Made by a program: the position numbers and the translations under genes. The notes beneath the pieces were generated by a model. The model was not told where the DNA came from. It did not search any database and was given only the letters and a program-made list of their open reading frames with translations. From Enterococcus malodoratus ATCC 43197 (GTDB taxonomy: Bacteria; Bacillota; Bacilli; Lactobacillales; Enterococcaceae), in NCBI RefSeq assembly GCF_000407185.1, contig NZ_KE136481.1, positions 845,636-909,635 on the forward strand: DNA of 64,000 bases, read 5' to 3'. This document shows positions 11,995 through 21,183 of the stretch, piece after piece (within the stretch, counting starts at the first letter, position 1; each line of letters starts with the position of its first letter).

Positions 11995-12022
11995 AATAAA
12001 AAAGATTAAAAAGGAGTCCTTT

Positions 12023-12874
12023 ATGAGCGTTCTTTCTCATATGAAAAGCATGCAGAAGGAAATGTCTGCTGCAGAAAAAAAAATTTATTCTTTCATTCGT
12101 GACAATAGCGAAAAAGCTGCGAGTATGACGGCGAATGAAATCGCTGAGGCATCTGGCGCAAGCGCGCCAACAGTCGTCCGCTTTTCCAAAAAAATGGGAT
12201 TTAATAGTCTGACCGACTTCAAAATTGAGTTATCTGCTGAAACTATGCAGGAAAGAAGCAACAATACCTACAGTGATGTCGATCACGATGAAACTTTTCC
12301 TAGCCTAAAAAATAAATTGGCCAGCAATGCTCGCTATACGATTGATGAAACCACCGCTTTGTTCAACGAAGAAGAATTTCTCAAAGCGTGCAAACTATTA
12401 GAGGAGAAAGACTTTTGCTATGTTTTAGGCATCGGCGCTTCTAATCTGGCCGCCACAGATATCGTTCAGAAATGGAGTCGTTTAGGCAAAAACGTCATAA
12501 GTGAACCTGATTACAATACTATCTTGCCACAGCTCGTCCTGCACCAAAAGGATGCGGTGATTTGGCTGGTATCAAACTCTGGATTAACTTCTGAACTGAT
12601 TGCTTTAGCAGAAACGGCAAAAGATTTGGGTATTCCAATTATTACATTGACACAGTTTGGACAAAATCCCTTAGCCAAACTTTCTGATGTCGCTCTGCAA
12701 ACCTCTCGACCAACTGAAGCGACTTATCGCAGCGCAGCAACTGATTCGATCTTGGCCCAATTCATCACGATTGATTTATTGTTCTATGTCTATATCAGCC
12801 GCAATAAAGAAAATGCCGAAAAAATTTACACCACACGAGCAGTAGTCCAAGAATATCGAAAAAAATATTTTTAA
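12023..12874 (+). CDS. murR: MurR/RpiR-family transcriptional regulator
   Basis: The 283-aa protein has an N-terminal HTH_6 domain (about 1-77; AEASGASAPTVVRFSKKMGF) and a C-terminal SIS sugar-phosphate-binding domain (about 115-260; GIGASNLAATDIVQKW). AAAGGAG precedes the ATG. It points toward the convergent MurNAc catabolic genes, with only a small DUF1905 gene between. RpiR proteins near murQ usually sense MurNAc 6-phosphate; that ligand is inferred. Confidence 0.8.
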   Translation: MSVLSHMKSMQKEMSAAEKKIYSFIRDNSEKAASMTANEIAEASGASAPTVVRFSKKMGFNSLTDFKIELSAETMQERSNNTYSDVDHDETFPSLKNKLASNARYTIDETTALFNEEEFLKACKLLEEKDFCYVLGIGASNLAATDIVQKWSRLGKNVISEPDYNTILPQLVLHQKDAVIWLVSNSGLTSELIALAETAKDLGIPIITLTQFGQNPLAKLSDVALQTSRPTEATYRSAATDSILAQFITIDLLFYVYISRNKENAEKIYTTRAVVQEYRKKYF

Positions 12875-12918
12875 AAAACAAGGACATGAAAGATGAATTA
12901 CTTTCATGTCCTTGTTTT
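12875..12918. terminator. bidirectional terminator
   Basis: A perfect 18-bp inverted repeat (12875-12892 with 12901-12918, core caaggacatgaaag) has A and T ends. It terminates murR and the convergent DUF1905 gene. Confidence 0.9.
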
Positions 12919-12923
12919 TATGA

Positions 12924-13241
12924 TTAAACTTTTAGCCAAATAATTACTTCTACATTCATGTCATTAATGATTTTTTCTTTTTTTCGAATAGCTGCTTTTA
13001 ACGGAAGTAAATACGTATTTTGCTTCGTATCAAACCAGATAGCCGTTTGCCATTCGCTTCTGCCAATTCCCGCAGTGACTTTCATCCGTCCCCAACCTTC
13101 TTCAAGAGATTTGAAACCCTTTCGAATTTCTTCCGAAAGCTCTTTTGGAAGTGACACTAACGTCCAACCAGCCATTTCTGACGATGAAGAATAGTGATAT
13201 ACCTTTGCGGAAAATTTATATGCTATTCCTTTGTCGCCCAT
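12924..13241 (-). CDS. DUF1905 domain protein
   Basis: A 105-aa protein that fits the DUF1905 family: a beta-rich domain with WTLVSLPKE near residue 26, a GWGRMKV strand and IGRSEWQTAIW in the middle, ending in an LPLKAAIRKKEKI helix. No catalytic motif is known for the family. A GGAGGCAAG-type site lies before the ATG. It has its own spacing from murP (terminator between) and is probably a separate transcript. No function assigned. Confidence 0.75.
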   Translation of the reverse strand: MGDKGIAYKFSAKVYHYSSSSEMAGWTLVSLPKELSEEIRKGFKSLEEGWGRMKVTAGIGRSEWQTAIWFDTKQNTYLLPLKAAIRKKEKIINDMNVEVIIWLKV

Positions 13242-13335
13242 CCTACTTGCCTCCTTTACCGTCGCTTCCTATATAAATTGTATCATATGAGCAAATCGCA
13301 TAGAGGACACACCCTTTTATATTTCTATACAAATC

Positions 13336-13370
13336 AAAAGAGGAGCGGTGCCTAGTTGGCAACGCTCCTT
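13336..13370 (-). terminator. terminator of murP
   Basis: The minus-strand stem aggagcgttgcc with ggcaccgctcct (13341-13368) is followed by cttttgattt and ends the MurNAc transcript just past the murP stop. Confidence 0.85.
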
Positions 13371-13376
13371 TTCTGT

Positions 13377-15338
13377 TTAAATTGTTGTTGCTTTGAAGAC
13401 TTCTTCAGATGCGTTTACGACACCCGTTTTTTCTAAAACATGTGTTTCAACATCATTCATATTTGTAATCAAGACCATCATCGATGTGCCTTTGCCTGCC
13501 TCTTTGATCGCTGCTAAATCAACTGCGGCCACCTGTGTTTCAGGTGTGACCTTTTGACCTTCTGAAACTAAAATTTCAAATGGTTTTCCGCTTAGTTCGA
13601 CCGTATTGATCCCCATGTGCAGCAATACTTCTAATCCGCTTGCTGTCGTGATACCAATTGCGTGTTTTGTTGGGAAAATTGTTGAGACTTTACCAGCAAC
13701 TGGTGCAAAAATTGCACCATCAGTTGGTTCAACGAAGTAGCCCTCACCCATCATTTTTTCTGCAAAAACGGGATCTGACGCTTCTTCTAACGGATGAACT
13801 GAGCCATTTGCTACAGCTGTAAAACTACTTGTTGCATGAGCAGCTACTGTTGTATCCGCTGTTTCGACTACGTCATTCGATTCAACAACGGTTGCTTCTG
13901 CTAATTCTTGTTCAGCTAATTTGTCTTTAGGAATACCAAAGAAATAAGTTGCGACAAAACCACCGACATAAGCAGCTAGAAGTCCAAGAACATAACCCCA
14001 CCAACGACCATTAGCGATCAATGGAATCAACGCAGCTCCTGAAGGTCCGATTGCGATCGCACCAACACCACCGATGGCTCCGATTACAGCACCACCGATA
14101 CCGCCGCCGATACAAGCTGTGATGAATGGGCGTCCTAATGGTAAAGTAACGCCGTAAATCAACGGTTCACCAATACCTAAAATTCCAACTGGTAGTGCAC
14201 CCTTGATCATTTCAGTCAATTCTTTGTCTTTACGTAATTTCATCCAAAGAGCAAATGCTGCTCCAACTTGTCCCGCACCAGCCATTGCTAAGATTGGTAA
14301 TAATAATGTTTTGCCTGTCTCACCGATCATTTGGATATGGATAGGTGTTAGGATTTGATGCAATCCGAACATAACCATCGGTAAGAATAGTGCTCCTAAT
14401 ACGAAACCAGAGAATGCTCCGCCGACAGCTAATACCCAGTTGATGCCGCTGACCATGCTGTTAGAAATAAAACCAGCTAAAGGCATAATTAGGAAGATCT
14501 CCAACAAGCCGATAACCAACAAGGAGAGCATCGGTGTTATGATAATATCGACTGCGTCCGGAATGACTTCGTGCAATTTCTTTTCTACGATTGATAATAA
14601 CCAAACAGCGAAGATCACACCTATGATCCCGCCTTGCCCAGCAGCTAAAGCATCACCAGTAAACAAGTTTTTGATTGGTGCTTCAGGATTCATACCTGTT
14701 AATAGAACGACCGCTCCGATAACACCGCCAAGCGTTGGATTGGCGCCAAATACTTGCGCAGCATTCACACCAGTAAAGATAACCAAATAACTAAACATAC
14801 CATTTTTCAAAATATTCATGACATCAATGATTTGCTGCCAATTTGCTGCATCAATCGTACCAGCAGTCACTAAGTTGGTTAAGATAGCCGCAATCCCAGC
14901 AACTAAACCTGATCCGACAAATGCTGGAATCATTGGTACGAAAATATTTGAAATATCTTTCAAGACCGCTTTAAACGGTGAATTCTTTTGTTTGGCTTTT
15001 TGTGCCGCTTTCATTTCTGCTGCTTTTGCATTAACTTTATCTTTACCAGAGCCTTGAGGCAAATCTTCTCCAAGTCCGACACCAGCTATATCTACCATTT
15101 CTTTTGCAACTTTGTTGACCTTTCCAGGACCAATAATTACTTGCAGTTGTTCATCATCCACGACGCCTAGAACGCCGGGAATACTCTTCAATTTTGCTTG
15201 ATCGACTTTGCTGTCATCACGAACACTCATCCGCACACGGGTCATACAATGAACAATGTTCTGCACGTTTTCCATTCCACCGGCGCCATCGTAAATCTCT
15301 TTAGCAATTTGATTCAAGGTTAATTCTTCTTTTGCCAT
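13377..15338 (-). CDS. murP: PTS N-acetylmuramic acid transporter EIIBCA
   Basis: It imports and phosphorylates MurNAc (or a MurNAc-containing disaccharide) at the membrane. The ATG at 15338 follows AGGAGTGAG; an upstream in-frame start at 15428 lacks a ribosome site. The protein is 653 aa: EIIB first (C31 in HCMTRVRMS), EIIC (about 115-470, sucrose/glucose superfamily) and a fused EIIA (about 510-653, H574 in LLHMGINTV). Substrate is inferred from murQ and mupG directly upstream; sucrose or trehalose permeases share the domain order. The S. aureus and E. coli MurP lack the EIIA domain, so the fusion is notable. Confidence 0.8.
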   Translation of the reverse strand: MAKEELTLNQIAKEIYDGAGGMENVQNIVHCMTRVRMSVRDDSKVDQAKLKSIPGVLGVVDDEQLQVIIGPGKVNKVAKEMVDIAGVGLGEDLPQGSGKDKVNAKAAEMKAAQKAKQKNSPFKAVLKDISNIFVPMIPAFVGSGLVAGIAAILTNLVTAGTIDAANWQQIIDVMNILKNGMFSYLVIFTGVNAAQVFGANPTLGGVIGAVVLLTGMNPEAPIKNLFTGDALAAGQGGIIGVIFAVWLLSIVEKKLHEVIPDAVDIIITPMLSLLVIGLLEIFLIMPLAGFISNSMVSGINWVLAVGGAFSGFVLGALFLPMVMFGLHQILTPIHIQMIGETGKTLLLPILAMAGAGQVGAAFALWMKLRKDKELTEMIKGALPVGILGIGEPLIYGVTLPLGRPFITACIGGGIGGAVIGAIGGVGAIAIGPSGAALIPLIANGRWWGYVLGLLAAYVGGFVATYFFGIPKDKLAEQELAEATVVESNDVVETADTTVAAHATSSFTAVANGSVHPLEEASDPVFAEKMMGEGYFVEPTDGAIFAPVAGKVSTIFPTKHAIGITTASGLEVLLHMGINTVELSGKPFEILVSEGQKVTPETQVAAVDLAAIKEAGKGTSMMVLITNMNDVETHVLEKTGVVNASEEVFKATTI

Positions 15339-15377
15339 TATACTCACTCCTATTTTGATTATATGATCGACATACAG

Positions 15378-15414
15378 ATAATATCCAACTTGCTGCTTGT
15401 TACAAGCGCTTTCT
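15378..15414 (-). promoter_or_regulatory. possible internal murP promoter with cre-like site
   Basis: On the minus strand TTGTAA (15400-15405), a 16-nt spacer and TATTAT (15378-15383) form a moderate promoter 40 nt before the murP start. The overlapping agaaagcgcttgta (15401-15414, minus strand) resembles a catabolite-responsive element at about 11 of 14 positions. murP could therefore be transcribed separately from mupG-murQ. Confidence 0.4.
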
Positions 15415-15455
15415 TCATATTCAAACACAATTGGACCTACCTCAGACGCAGCGTC

Positions 15456-15480
15456 ATCTGACTAACAAGGTTAGTCAGAT
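15456..15480 (-). other. intercistronic hairpin between murQ and murP
   Basis: A perfect 11-bp inverted repeat (atctgactaac at 15456-15466, gttagtcagat at 15470-15480) with a 3-nt loop lies 15 nt after the murQ stop. No T-run follows, so it looks like an mRNA-processing or 3'-end-protecting hairpin, or a weak attenuator. Confidence 0.6.
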
Positions 15481-15495
15481 AGACGAAACGTCAAT

Positions 15496-16386
15496 TTACA
15501 TTGTTTTCTTAACAAATCCACCAGCTTGAATTAATTTTTCAGCCGCCACTTCTTTGGTGCTGTCAGTTAAAATCATCACGATCGCTAATTTGACATTTTG
15601 ATCTGCTGCTTCAAAATAGCGAGCCGCCGTTTCATAATCTGCTTCAGTTGCTTGCATGATGATCCGCTTTGAACGTTCTACTAATTTTTCGTTTGTCGGT
15701 TTTACATCTACCATCAAGTTGTTGTAAACTTTTCCGATTCCGATCATGCTAATCGTAGAAATCATATTCAAAATCAATTTTTGCGCTGTTCCTGATTTCA
15801 ACCGAGTCGATCCAGTCAAAAATTCTGGTCCGCAATCAACTTCGATCGGCAAGTCTGCATGTTTACTAATTTCAGCACCTTTGTTGCAGGCGATCGTCCC
15901 TGTTGATGCCCCAATTGAACGAGCATAATCTAAACCACCAATTACGTAAGGTGTCCGGCCGCTTGCTGCGATGCCGATGACCATATCATTCTCAGTTAGT
16001 TTTAAATCCTTTAAATCTTGCGCACCAAGTTCAATATCATCTTCCGCACCTTCGACTGCTACAGTCATTGCTTGTTCGCCGCCTGCGATCAGGCCGACCA
16101 CCATTTCAGGTTCTACACCAAAAGTCGGTACACATTCCGCAGCATCCAAAACGCCTAAGCGGCCGCTAGTTCCAGCACCCATATAAATTAAGCGACCATC
16201 CTTTTTAAAAGAGGCAATCGTCGTTTCTACTACCTTTTCGATTTGCGGTAATTGTTCTGCTACCGCCTCTGATACCTTATGATCTTCTTGATTCATCAAT
16301 TTGACAGCTTCTGCCACACTCATTTCATCTAATCCAAAAGTTGTTTCATTGCGTCGTTCTGTCGTTAAATTTTCTAAATTAATCAT
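15496..16386 (-). CDS. murQ: N-acetylmuramic acid 6-phosphate etherase
   Basis: It cleaves the lactyl ether of MurNAc 6-phosphate to GlcNAc 6-phosphate and D-lactate in peptidoglycan recycling. The 296-aa SIS-fold protein shows [17 protein letters not shown] at the N-terminus, [15 protein letters not shown] (about 70-84, with the catalytic Glu region) and [13 protein letters not shown] (about 195-207). Its ATG overlaps the mupG stop by 4 nt (ATGA), so the genes are coupled. Full length for the family. Confidence 0.95.
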   Translation of the reverse strand: MINLENLTTERRNETTFGLDEMSVAEAVKLMNQEDHKVSEAVAEQLPQIEKVVETTIASFKKDGRLIYMGAGTSGRLGVLDAAECVPTFGVEPEMVVGLIAGGEQAMTVAVEGAEDDIELGAQDLKDLKLTENDMVIGIAASGRTPYVIGGLDYARSIGASTGTIACNKGAEISKHADLPIEVDCGPEFLTGSTRLKSGTAQKLILNMISTISMIGIGKVYNNLMVDVKPTNEKLVERSKRIIMQATEADYETAARYFEAADQNVKLAIVMILTDSTKEVAAEKLIQAGGFVKKTM

Positions 16387-17438
16387 TCTTTTTCCACACT
16401 CTCTAAACTAAATTTCTGTCCTGCTTTAATATGTCGGATCAGATCCTGATCCTTCTTAATAACCTGTCCTACAACATTAACTTTATCGTCAGTTGGTAAT
16501 AGCCGTTTAACAATTTGAATCTCACCCATATAGCGTAAATAATTAGCATTATCGATCGTTACCGCTCCAACAGTTCGTTCTCTGGCTGGCAGAGGGACAA
16601 CATTCGGTATTTTTTTGAAACGTGCTTCCGCACTGCGGACAACGTCACGCGCCTCATCCTGGCGGTTAATATGTTCCCCTAAGACATACTCGACTTGTTC
16701 GTCGAATCGCTCTATTCTCAGCTTCAATTTTCTTTCATTAATATAGAAAGAAAATTGTTTTCGAGCATCTGGCGAAAGTCCGCCATCACCGATATAAACT
16801 TTATCGGTATCCATCAGTAAGTCGAGCGCCGCCGCCAAAGGATGCATTCCTCGGTGTTCCTCGAGAGTCGGCAGTCCTTGATATAAAGGTCCGCGTAATT
16901 GTTCATCACCTGGTACAAACCCTTGGATCGTAAATCCATGATCCTTCAGCCATTGATTCTTTTCTCGATACCACTTTTTATCTAAAGCGGTTTCAGGTCT
17001 TGGATAATAATTATGCCAAGCTTCCAAATTATCAAAGTTCGCTTTCGCCTCCTGCAACTCTTGAATATCCTTGTCAGTTATCGTGGAGGCATTCAGAGCA
17101 ATCGGCATTTTTTGTGATAATCTAGCAATTTGTGGATTACTGATGTGATAGTCCATTCGTAACCCAGTCACTCCGATTTCCATTAGTTCTTCCAGCCGAT
17201 TAAAAGAAAATCCAGCACGATCTAAAGCGGTACCTGAAATGTCTACCATCAAATCTATGCGACAGGCCTTTGCGATAGTCCCAAGATCGGTCAAGCGCTT
17301 TCGATAATGTTCAGCATCGTCTTCGGGAATATGTAATGAGGTAAAGATCCCAGAAAAACCATGTCGCGACATTTCTTCTATATAATGTTTCGTTTCAGCA
17401 GTTAATTCTTCATTTAAGAAAATTGAAAATCCAAACAT
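16383..17438 (-). CDS. mupG: 6-phospho-N-acetylmuramidase (GH170, DUF871)
   Basis: MupG in S. aureus cleaves cytoplasmic MurNAc 6-phosphate-GlcNAc, feeding MurQ. The 351-aa protein begins [12 protein letters not shown], has a TIM-barrel N-terminal domain (about 1-235; [30 protein letters not shown]) and a cyclophilin-like C-terminal domain (about 240-351). GAAGGAGAA precedes the ATG. As first gene of mupG-murQ-murP it supports muropeptide disaccharide uptake rather than free MurNAc. Name by family and context. Confidence 0.85.
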   Translation of the reverse strand: MFGFSIFLNEELTAETKHYIEEMSRHGFSGIFTSLHIPEDDAEHYRKRLTDLGTIAKACRIDLMVDISGTALDRAGFSFNRLEELMEIGVTGLRMDYHISNPQIARLSQKMPIALNASTITDKDIQELQEAKANFDNLEAWHNYYPRPETALDKKWYREKNQWLKDHGFTIQGFVPGDEQLRGPLYQGLPTLEEHRGMHPLAAALDLLMDTDKVYIGDGGLSPDARKQFSFYINERKLKLRIERFDEQVEYVLGEHINRQDEARDVVRSAEARFKKIPNVVPLPARERTVGAVTIDNANYLRYMGEIQIVKRLLPTDDKVNVVGQVIKKDQDLIRHIKAGQKFSLESVEKE

Positions 17439-17522
17439 ACGCGTTCTCCTTCATCGTATTAATACTATTTCCACTTTGGAAACTGCTCCATTAGTGTTTA
17501 ACTTATTTCAGGAAAAGATGAT

Positions 17523-17627
17523 AAGTATTTAGCAAAATACTTAAATGAAAAGCGGAAGCGGCTTATCGCTATGAAAACCATTTCAACTTTACGAACTGAT
17601 TATAAACCCTGATATTAATAAATGCAA
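17523..17627 (-). promoter_or_regulatory. mupG promoter and candidate MurR operator
   Basis: On the minus strand TTGCAT (17622-17627), a 17-nt spacer and a perfect TATAAT (17599-17604) form the promoter. Downstream, aagtattt (17523-17530) and aaatactt (17535-17542) make a perfect 8-bp inverted repeat with a 4-nt loop, a plausible RpiR-family operator. The 308-bp region 17439-17746 has no further gene. Confidence 0.55.
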
Positions 17628-17746
17628 CTATATTTCATAATATTTTAATTGTTGATGAAATTACATTTCTTTAACAAGCCAATAATCCGCCTTTTTGAGT
17701 CATTTTATGTATACTGTTTATGGAACTTGAAAGGAGAATTATAGCT

Positions 17747-18688
17747 ATGAAAATTGCAATTGCTGGAGCCGGTGCCATGGGAAGCCGTATCGGTTTGATG
17801 CTTCACCAAGCTGGCAATGAGGTTGTTTTAATAGACCGTTGGCCAGATCATATAAAGGCGATTCGGGAAAATGGACTGATCGGAGAGTTTGAAGACCATA
17901 AAGTGACTGCTCACCTTCCAATCTATTCCCCAGAGGAAATCGTTGATGGACATGCAAATGTTGACTTAATCGTTGCACTAACAAAATCAATGCAGCTTGA
18001 GGCAATGTTTCAAGATATTCAACCGATTATTGGTGAAAAAACATTCGTATTCTGTCTACTAAACGGCTTAGGCCATGAGGAAACGTTAGCGAAATTTGTG
18101 CCAAAAGAAAATATTATCTTCGGTACAACCACTTGGACGGCTGGGCTTGCTGGGCCCGGTCACGCGAAACTTATAGGATCTGGTAGTATTGAAATGGAAA
18201 ATTTGGCGCCACAAGGAAAAGCCTTCACATTAGAGGTATTAGAAGTTTTCCAACAGGCTGGTCTAAATCCCATCTACAGCAGCAATGTCCGCTATTCAAT
18301 TTGGAAAAAGGCCTGCATCAATGGCACGCTTAATGGTTTATGTACAATTTTAGATTGTAATATTGCGGATTTTGGTTCACTGAGCATTGCCAGAAATTTG
18401 ATTGAGTCCATCGTGGGGGAATTTGCTGCAGTTGCCGAGGCAGAGGGAATTGAACTTAATCAGTCACAAGTAATCCAAGCTATCGAAGCTACCTATGATG
18501 TAAATACACAAGGACTACACTTTCCATCAATGTATCAGGACTTGATTCGAAACCATCGTAAAACTGAAATTGACTATATTAATGGTGCTGTCTGGCAAAA
18601 AGGAAAGAACTATCAGATCAATACGCCCTATTGTGCCTTTTTAACGCAACTGATTCATGGAAAAGAAGAACTTCTGAAAGCAAAATAA
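17747..18688 (+). CDS. 2-dehydropantoate 2-reductase family protein
   Basis: A cytoplasmic NADPH-dependent ketopantoate reductase-like protein, 313 aa from the ATG at 17747, which follows AAAGGAGAA (an upstream in-frame start at 17720 has no site). The Rossmann motif GAGAMGSRIG is at residues 7-16, and the C-terminal ApbA domain carries the WKKACINGTLNGLC helix with catalytic Lys. Real PanE makes pantoate for CoA, but no panB or panC is nearby and the family includes other 2-oxoacid reductases. Monocistronic between a divergent mupG promoter and a terminator. Confidence 0.78.
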   Translation: MKIAIAGAGAMGSRIGLMLHQAGNEVVLIDRWPDHIKAIRENGLIGEFEDHKVTAHLPIYSPEEIVDGHANVDLIVALTKSMQLEAMFQDIQPIIGEKTFVFCLLNGLGHEETLAKFVPKENIIFGTTTWTAGLAGPGHAKLIGSGSIEMENLAPQGKAFTLEVLEVFQQAGLNPIYSSNVRYSIWKKACINGTLNGLCTILDCNIADFGSLSIARNLIESIVGEFAAVAEAEGIELNQSQVIQAIEATYDVNTQGLHFPSMYQDLIRNHRKTEIDYINGAVWQKGKNYQINTPYCAFLTQLIHGKEELLKAK

Positions 18689-18711
18689 AAAAGCGCCTAG
18701 GCGCTTTTTTA
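18687..18711. terminator. bidirectional terminator
   Basis: The palindrome aaaaagcgcctaggcgcttt, continued by T's, follows the reductase stop and faces the convergent GlsB-like gene. Confidence 0.85.
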
Positions 18712-18725
18712 TTTATATTATCGGT

Positions 18726-18968
18726 TTATTTTCTTCCGATAAAGAATGAAACTACTGCAACAACAATGATAGCACCAATAATAGAAGGAACCAGTGCCAT
18801 ACCTGCTAAGCTAGGGCCCCATGAGCCAAGTAACGCTTGACCAATCGCAGAACCGACTAAACCAGCGACAATGTTTGCAATCCAACCCATTGAACCGCCT
18901 TTTTTAGTAATTGCTCCTGCAATCACACCAATAAGTGCACCAATGATTAATGTCCATAACCAACTCAT
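18726..18968 (-). CDS. GlsB/YeaQ/YmgE family stress membrane protein
   Basis: An 80-aa membrane protein of the transglycosylase-associated family, with three glycine-rich hydrophobic segments (about 2-22, 28-48, 54-77) and the typical GGSMGWIANIVAGLVGSAIG core. GlsB in E. faecalis is part of a general stress and bile response set, usually next to gls24; no gls24 is present here, so that role is not supported by neighbours. GGGAGAGAAG precedes the ATG. Confidence 0.85.
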   Translation of the reverse strand: MSWLWTLIIGALIGVIAGAITKKGGSMGWIANIVAGLVGSAIGQALLGSWGPSLAGMALVPSIIGAIIVVAVVSFFIGRK

Positions 18969-19122
18969 TCTTCTCTCCCTCTTTCTATATAAAATAATTA
19001 CATTATTATGTTACAAATAAGCTGGAAATTTTCCTAACACTCTGCTCGGAAACGGGTATCTGATTAACCATTTATTATTCAATAGGACTGATATAAAGGG
19101 ATTTATCCTCCTTTTGCGAAGT

Positions 19123-19159
19123 ACTTCAAAAATTTCTTTAGCCAGGAAATTTTTGAAGT
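19123..19159. other. 14-bp perfect hairpin in a gene-free gap
   Basis: acttcaaaaatttc (19123-19136) is the exact inverse of gaaatttttgaagt (19146-19159), with a 9-nt loop. It sits in the 457-bp gap 18969-19425, which has no convincing ORF. Shortly before the permease the motif tcagaatattt occurs twice (near 19336 and 19369), perhaps a regulator site. Confidence 0.6.
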
Positions 19160-19425
19160 AAAAGAACATCCTTTTACTCGAAAAAAGGATATATTCAGTC
19201 AAATAATTTAACGAATATTTTCTACAATTGATTTCAACCAAAAAGCGGTGAATAGTAAATATATAATAACAAAAACTAAAGATTTATAGACATCCCATGA
19301 AAAATAAATGAAAAACTTTTCACTAAAATGGAATTGTCAGAATATTTTGGTATTATAGTCAGATAATTATCAGAATATTTCAAATCTACAAACTATTCTC
19401 TCTATTTTAGAAACGAGGCAGCCTT

Positions 19426-20760
19426 ATGGAAAATAAACTACAAAAACAAATGACCTCTCGCCACATCATGATGTTGGCACTTGGAGGTGCGATCGGCGCA
19501 GGATTATTCAAAGGAAGCGGTGAAGCAATCGGAATTGCAGGTCCTTCTGTTATTCTCGCTTTCTTACTTGGCGGTTTAGTCCTCTTTATTGTGATGAATG
19601 GTTTAGGCCGTTTAGTATTAAACAGCGACAACGTTCAAGGTCTATCTGGCATCATTAAACCTTTTTTGGGCGAACGCACCGCAGATTTTATTGATTGGCT
19701 ATACTGGTCGTTATGGATGGTCAACATAATCGCAGAAGCTGTGGCTGCTGCCAGCTTTATGCAATTATGGTTTCCCCATGTGCCCTCTTGGATTTTTGTT
19801 TTGCTTTTAGCCATAATGACCACCGCGATAAATTTATATTCGGTACGCTTATTTGCCGAAACTGAGTATTGGCTAGCATTTATCAAGATTGCTGTAATTA
19901 TTATCTTGATCGCCTTCGGTACGTATCTTGTAGGACGGGAAATATTTAATATCGGTTTTCTTGATACCATTTCTCGTATGAATAGTCATGGTGGATTTAC
20001 CCCACATGGGCTGAAAGGCCTAGTTAATTCTCTTTTAGTTGTAATCTATTCTTATGGCGGTTCAGAATTAATTGCTATTACTGTTAGTGAAACTGAAGAT
20101 CCTAAAACAGCCATCCCTAAAGCCATTAAAGGAGTTATGGGAAGAATCATTTCATTTTATATCGTGCCAATGATTCTGCTTTTAATCATTTATCGCTGGG
20201 ATACTTTGGCGGCGACTTCCGTCAGTCCATTCGTGATGGTCTTTCAGAAAATGCATATTCCCTTTGCTACTGATATTGTAAATTTTGTCATTGTGTTGGC
20301 ATTGTTTTCTTCAATCAATTCTGGTGTCTATGCTTCATCCAGAACACTGTACTTCCGGGTAAAGGATAATCCTGGTTTTACGTCTAAATTGGCCGTACTA
20401 AATAAACATCAAGTTCCGCAGCGAGCCGTCTTATTCTGTACTGGCACACTTTATCTTGGGGTAATCTTGTCCTACTTCTTAGGAAATAAATTGTTTAATT
20501 ACTTAGTCGGTTCTCTATCCTATTCTGTTTTGCTAACTTGGTTGTTGATCAGTGTCGCGGCTTTTGTTTTGGCCCTAAAAAAAGGAACAAACAGCGAGCG
20601 CCTGTTTAGCGGATTAGTGATATTAGTTCTAGGACTGATTTTCATCGGTATCCTTATAAATAATCCAATCGGCGTAACAATCTTTACCGCATGTATCTAT
20701 TTAATTATTTTCTTCAGTTATCGCAAAAAACAAACAGACGTGATCTCTGAGCAAGTTTAA
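19426..20760 (+). CDS. Amino acid permease (APC superfamily)
   Basis: A 444-aa polytopic membrane transporter with about 12 hydrophobic segments. The N-terminal GGAIGAGLFKGSGEAIGIAGP (substrate-binding TM1 loop) and the later SYGGSELIAITVSETEDPKTAIPKA are APC/AAT-family signatures. The ribosome site is weak (GAGGCAG). It is monocistronic with its own terminator. Substrate (a neutral, aromatic or basic amino acid) cannot be told from sequence. Confidence 0.85.
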   Translation: MENKLQKQMTSRHIMMLALGGAIGAGLFKGSGEAIGIAGPSVILAFLLGGLVLFIVMNGLGRLVLNSDNVQGLSGIIKPFLGERTADFIDWLYWSLWMVNIIAEAVAAASFMQLWFPHVPSWIFVLLLAIMTTAINLYSVRLFAETEYWLAFIKIAVIIILIAFGTYLVGREIFNIGFLDTISRMNSHGGFTPHGLKGLVNSLLVVIYSYGGSELIAITVSETEDPKTAIPKAIKGVMGRIISFYIVPMILLLIIYRWDTLAATSVSPFVMVFQKMHIPFATDIVNFVIVLALFSSINSGVYASSRTLYFRVKDNPGFTSKLAVLNKHQVPQRAVLFCTGTLYLGVILSYFLGNKLFNYLVGSLSYSVLLTWLLISVAAFVLALKKGTNSERLFSGLVILVLGLIFIGILINNPIGVTIFTACIYLIIFFSYRKKQTDVISEQV

Positions 20761-20805
20761 AAACTGCCTTATCAATCCCAAACGGGTTGATAAGGCAGTT
20801 TTTTT
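20760..20805 (+). terminator. terminator after the permease
   Basis: A perfect 15-bp stem (aaactgccttatcaa at 20761, ttgataaggcagttt at 20787) is followed by a T-run. Confidence 0.92.
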
Positions 20806-20910
20806 GTTTTACTTCTGATTTATCTTTACACATGGAAAGCACGCTTTACATTATCGTTTTTTTGCTTTATACTATAAATGTAAAGCAAGCTTTCCGTAAG
20901 GAGGTTTCCA

Positions 20911-21114
20911 ATGAAAAATCGTTTAGAAGAAATAAGAAAAGAAAAAGGTATTAAACAGGAAGATTTGGCCGCTGTGTTAGAGGTGTCGCGACAGACGATT
21001 GGTTCTTTAGAAAATGATCGCTATAACCCATCTATTTTATTAGCATTTAAAATTGCCAAGTATTTTGATATGTCGATCGAAGAAATTTTTATTTACGAGG
21101 AGGATGAACCATGA
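20911..21114 (+). CDS. Small XRE-family regulator
   Basis: A 67-aa single-domain Cro/CI repressor (KQEDLAAVLEVSRQTIGSLE is the helix-turn-helix), of the YozG-like type that is usually paired with a small membrane protein. A strong AAGGAGG precedes the ATG. Its stop overlaps the start of the following membrane-protein fragment (ATGA at 21111-21114), so the two formed an operon before the IS insertion. A repeated agcaagctttcc/ggaaagcacgctt-like inverted motif flanks the promoter region (about 20834-20894) and may be its operator. Confidence 0.88.
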   Translation: MKNRLEEIRKEKGIKQEDLAAVLEVSRQTIGSLENDRYNPSILLAFKIAKYFDMSIEEIFIYEEDEP

Positions 21115-21183
21115 AAAAGACAAAAAACCTGCTTATTGCCCTATCCGGAGTAGTATTAATACTTGTTGGTTTTTATTTCGCCG

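Noticed and set aside
13377-15428. A 30-residue longer N-terminus for the MurNAc permease
   Set aside because: The upstream start has no ribosome site, and the extension would cover the possible murP promoter; ATG 15338 has AGGAGTGAG.
19011-19241. A 76-aa minus-strand frame before the GlsB-like gene
   Set aside because: No ribosome site, low-complexity AT-rich codons, and it runs through the 14-bp hairpin.
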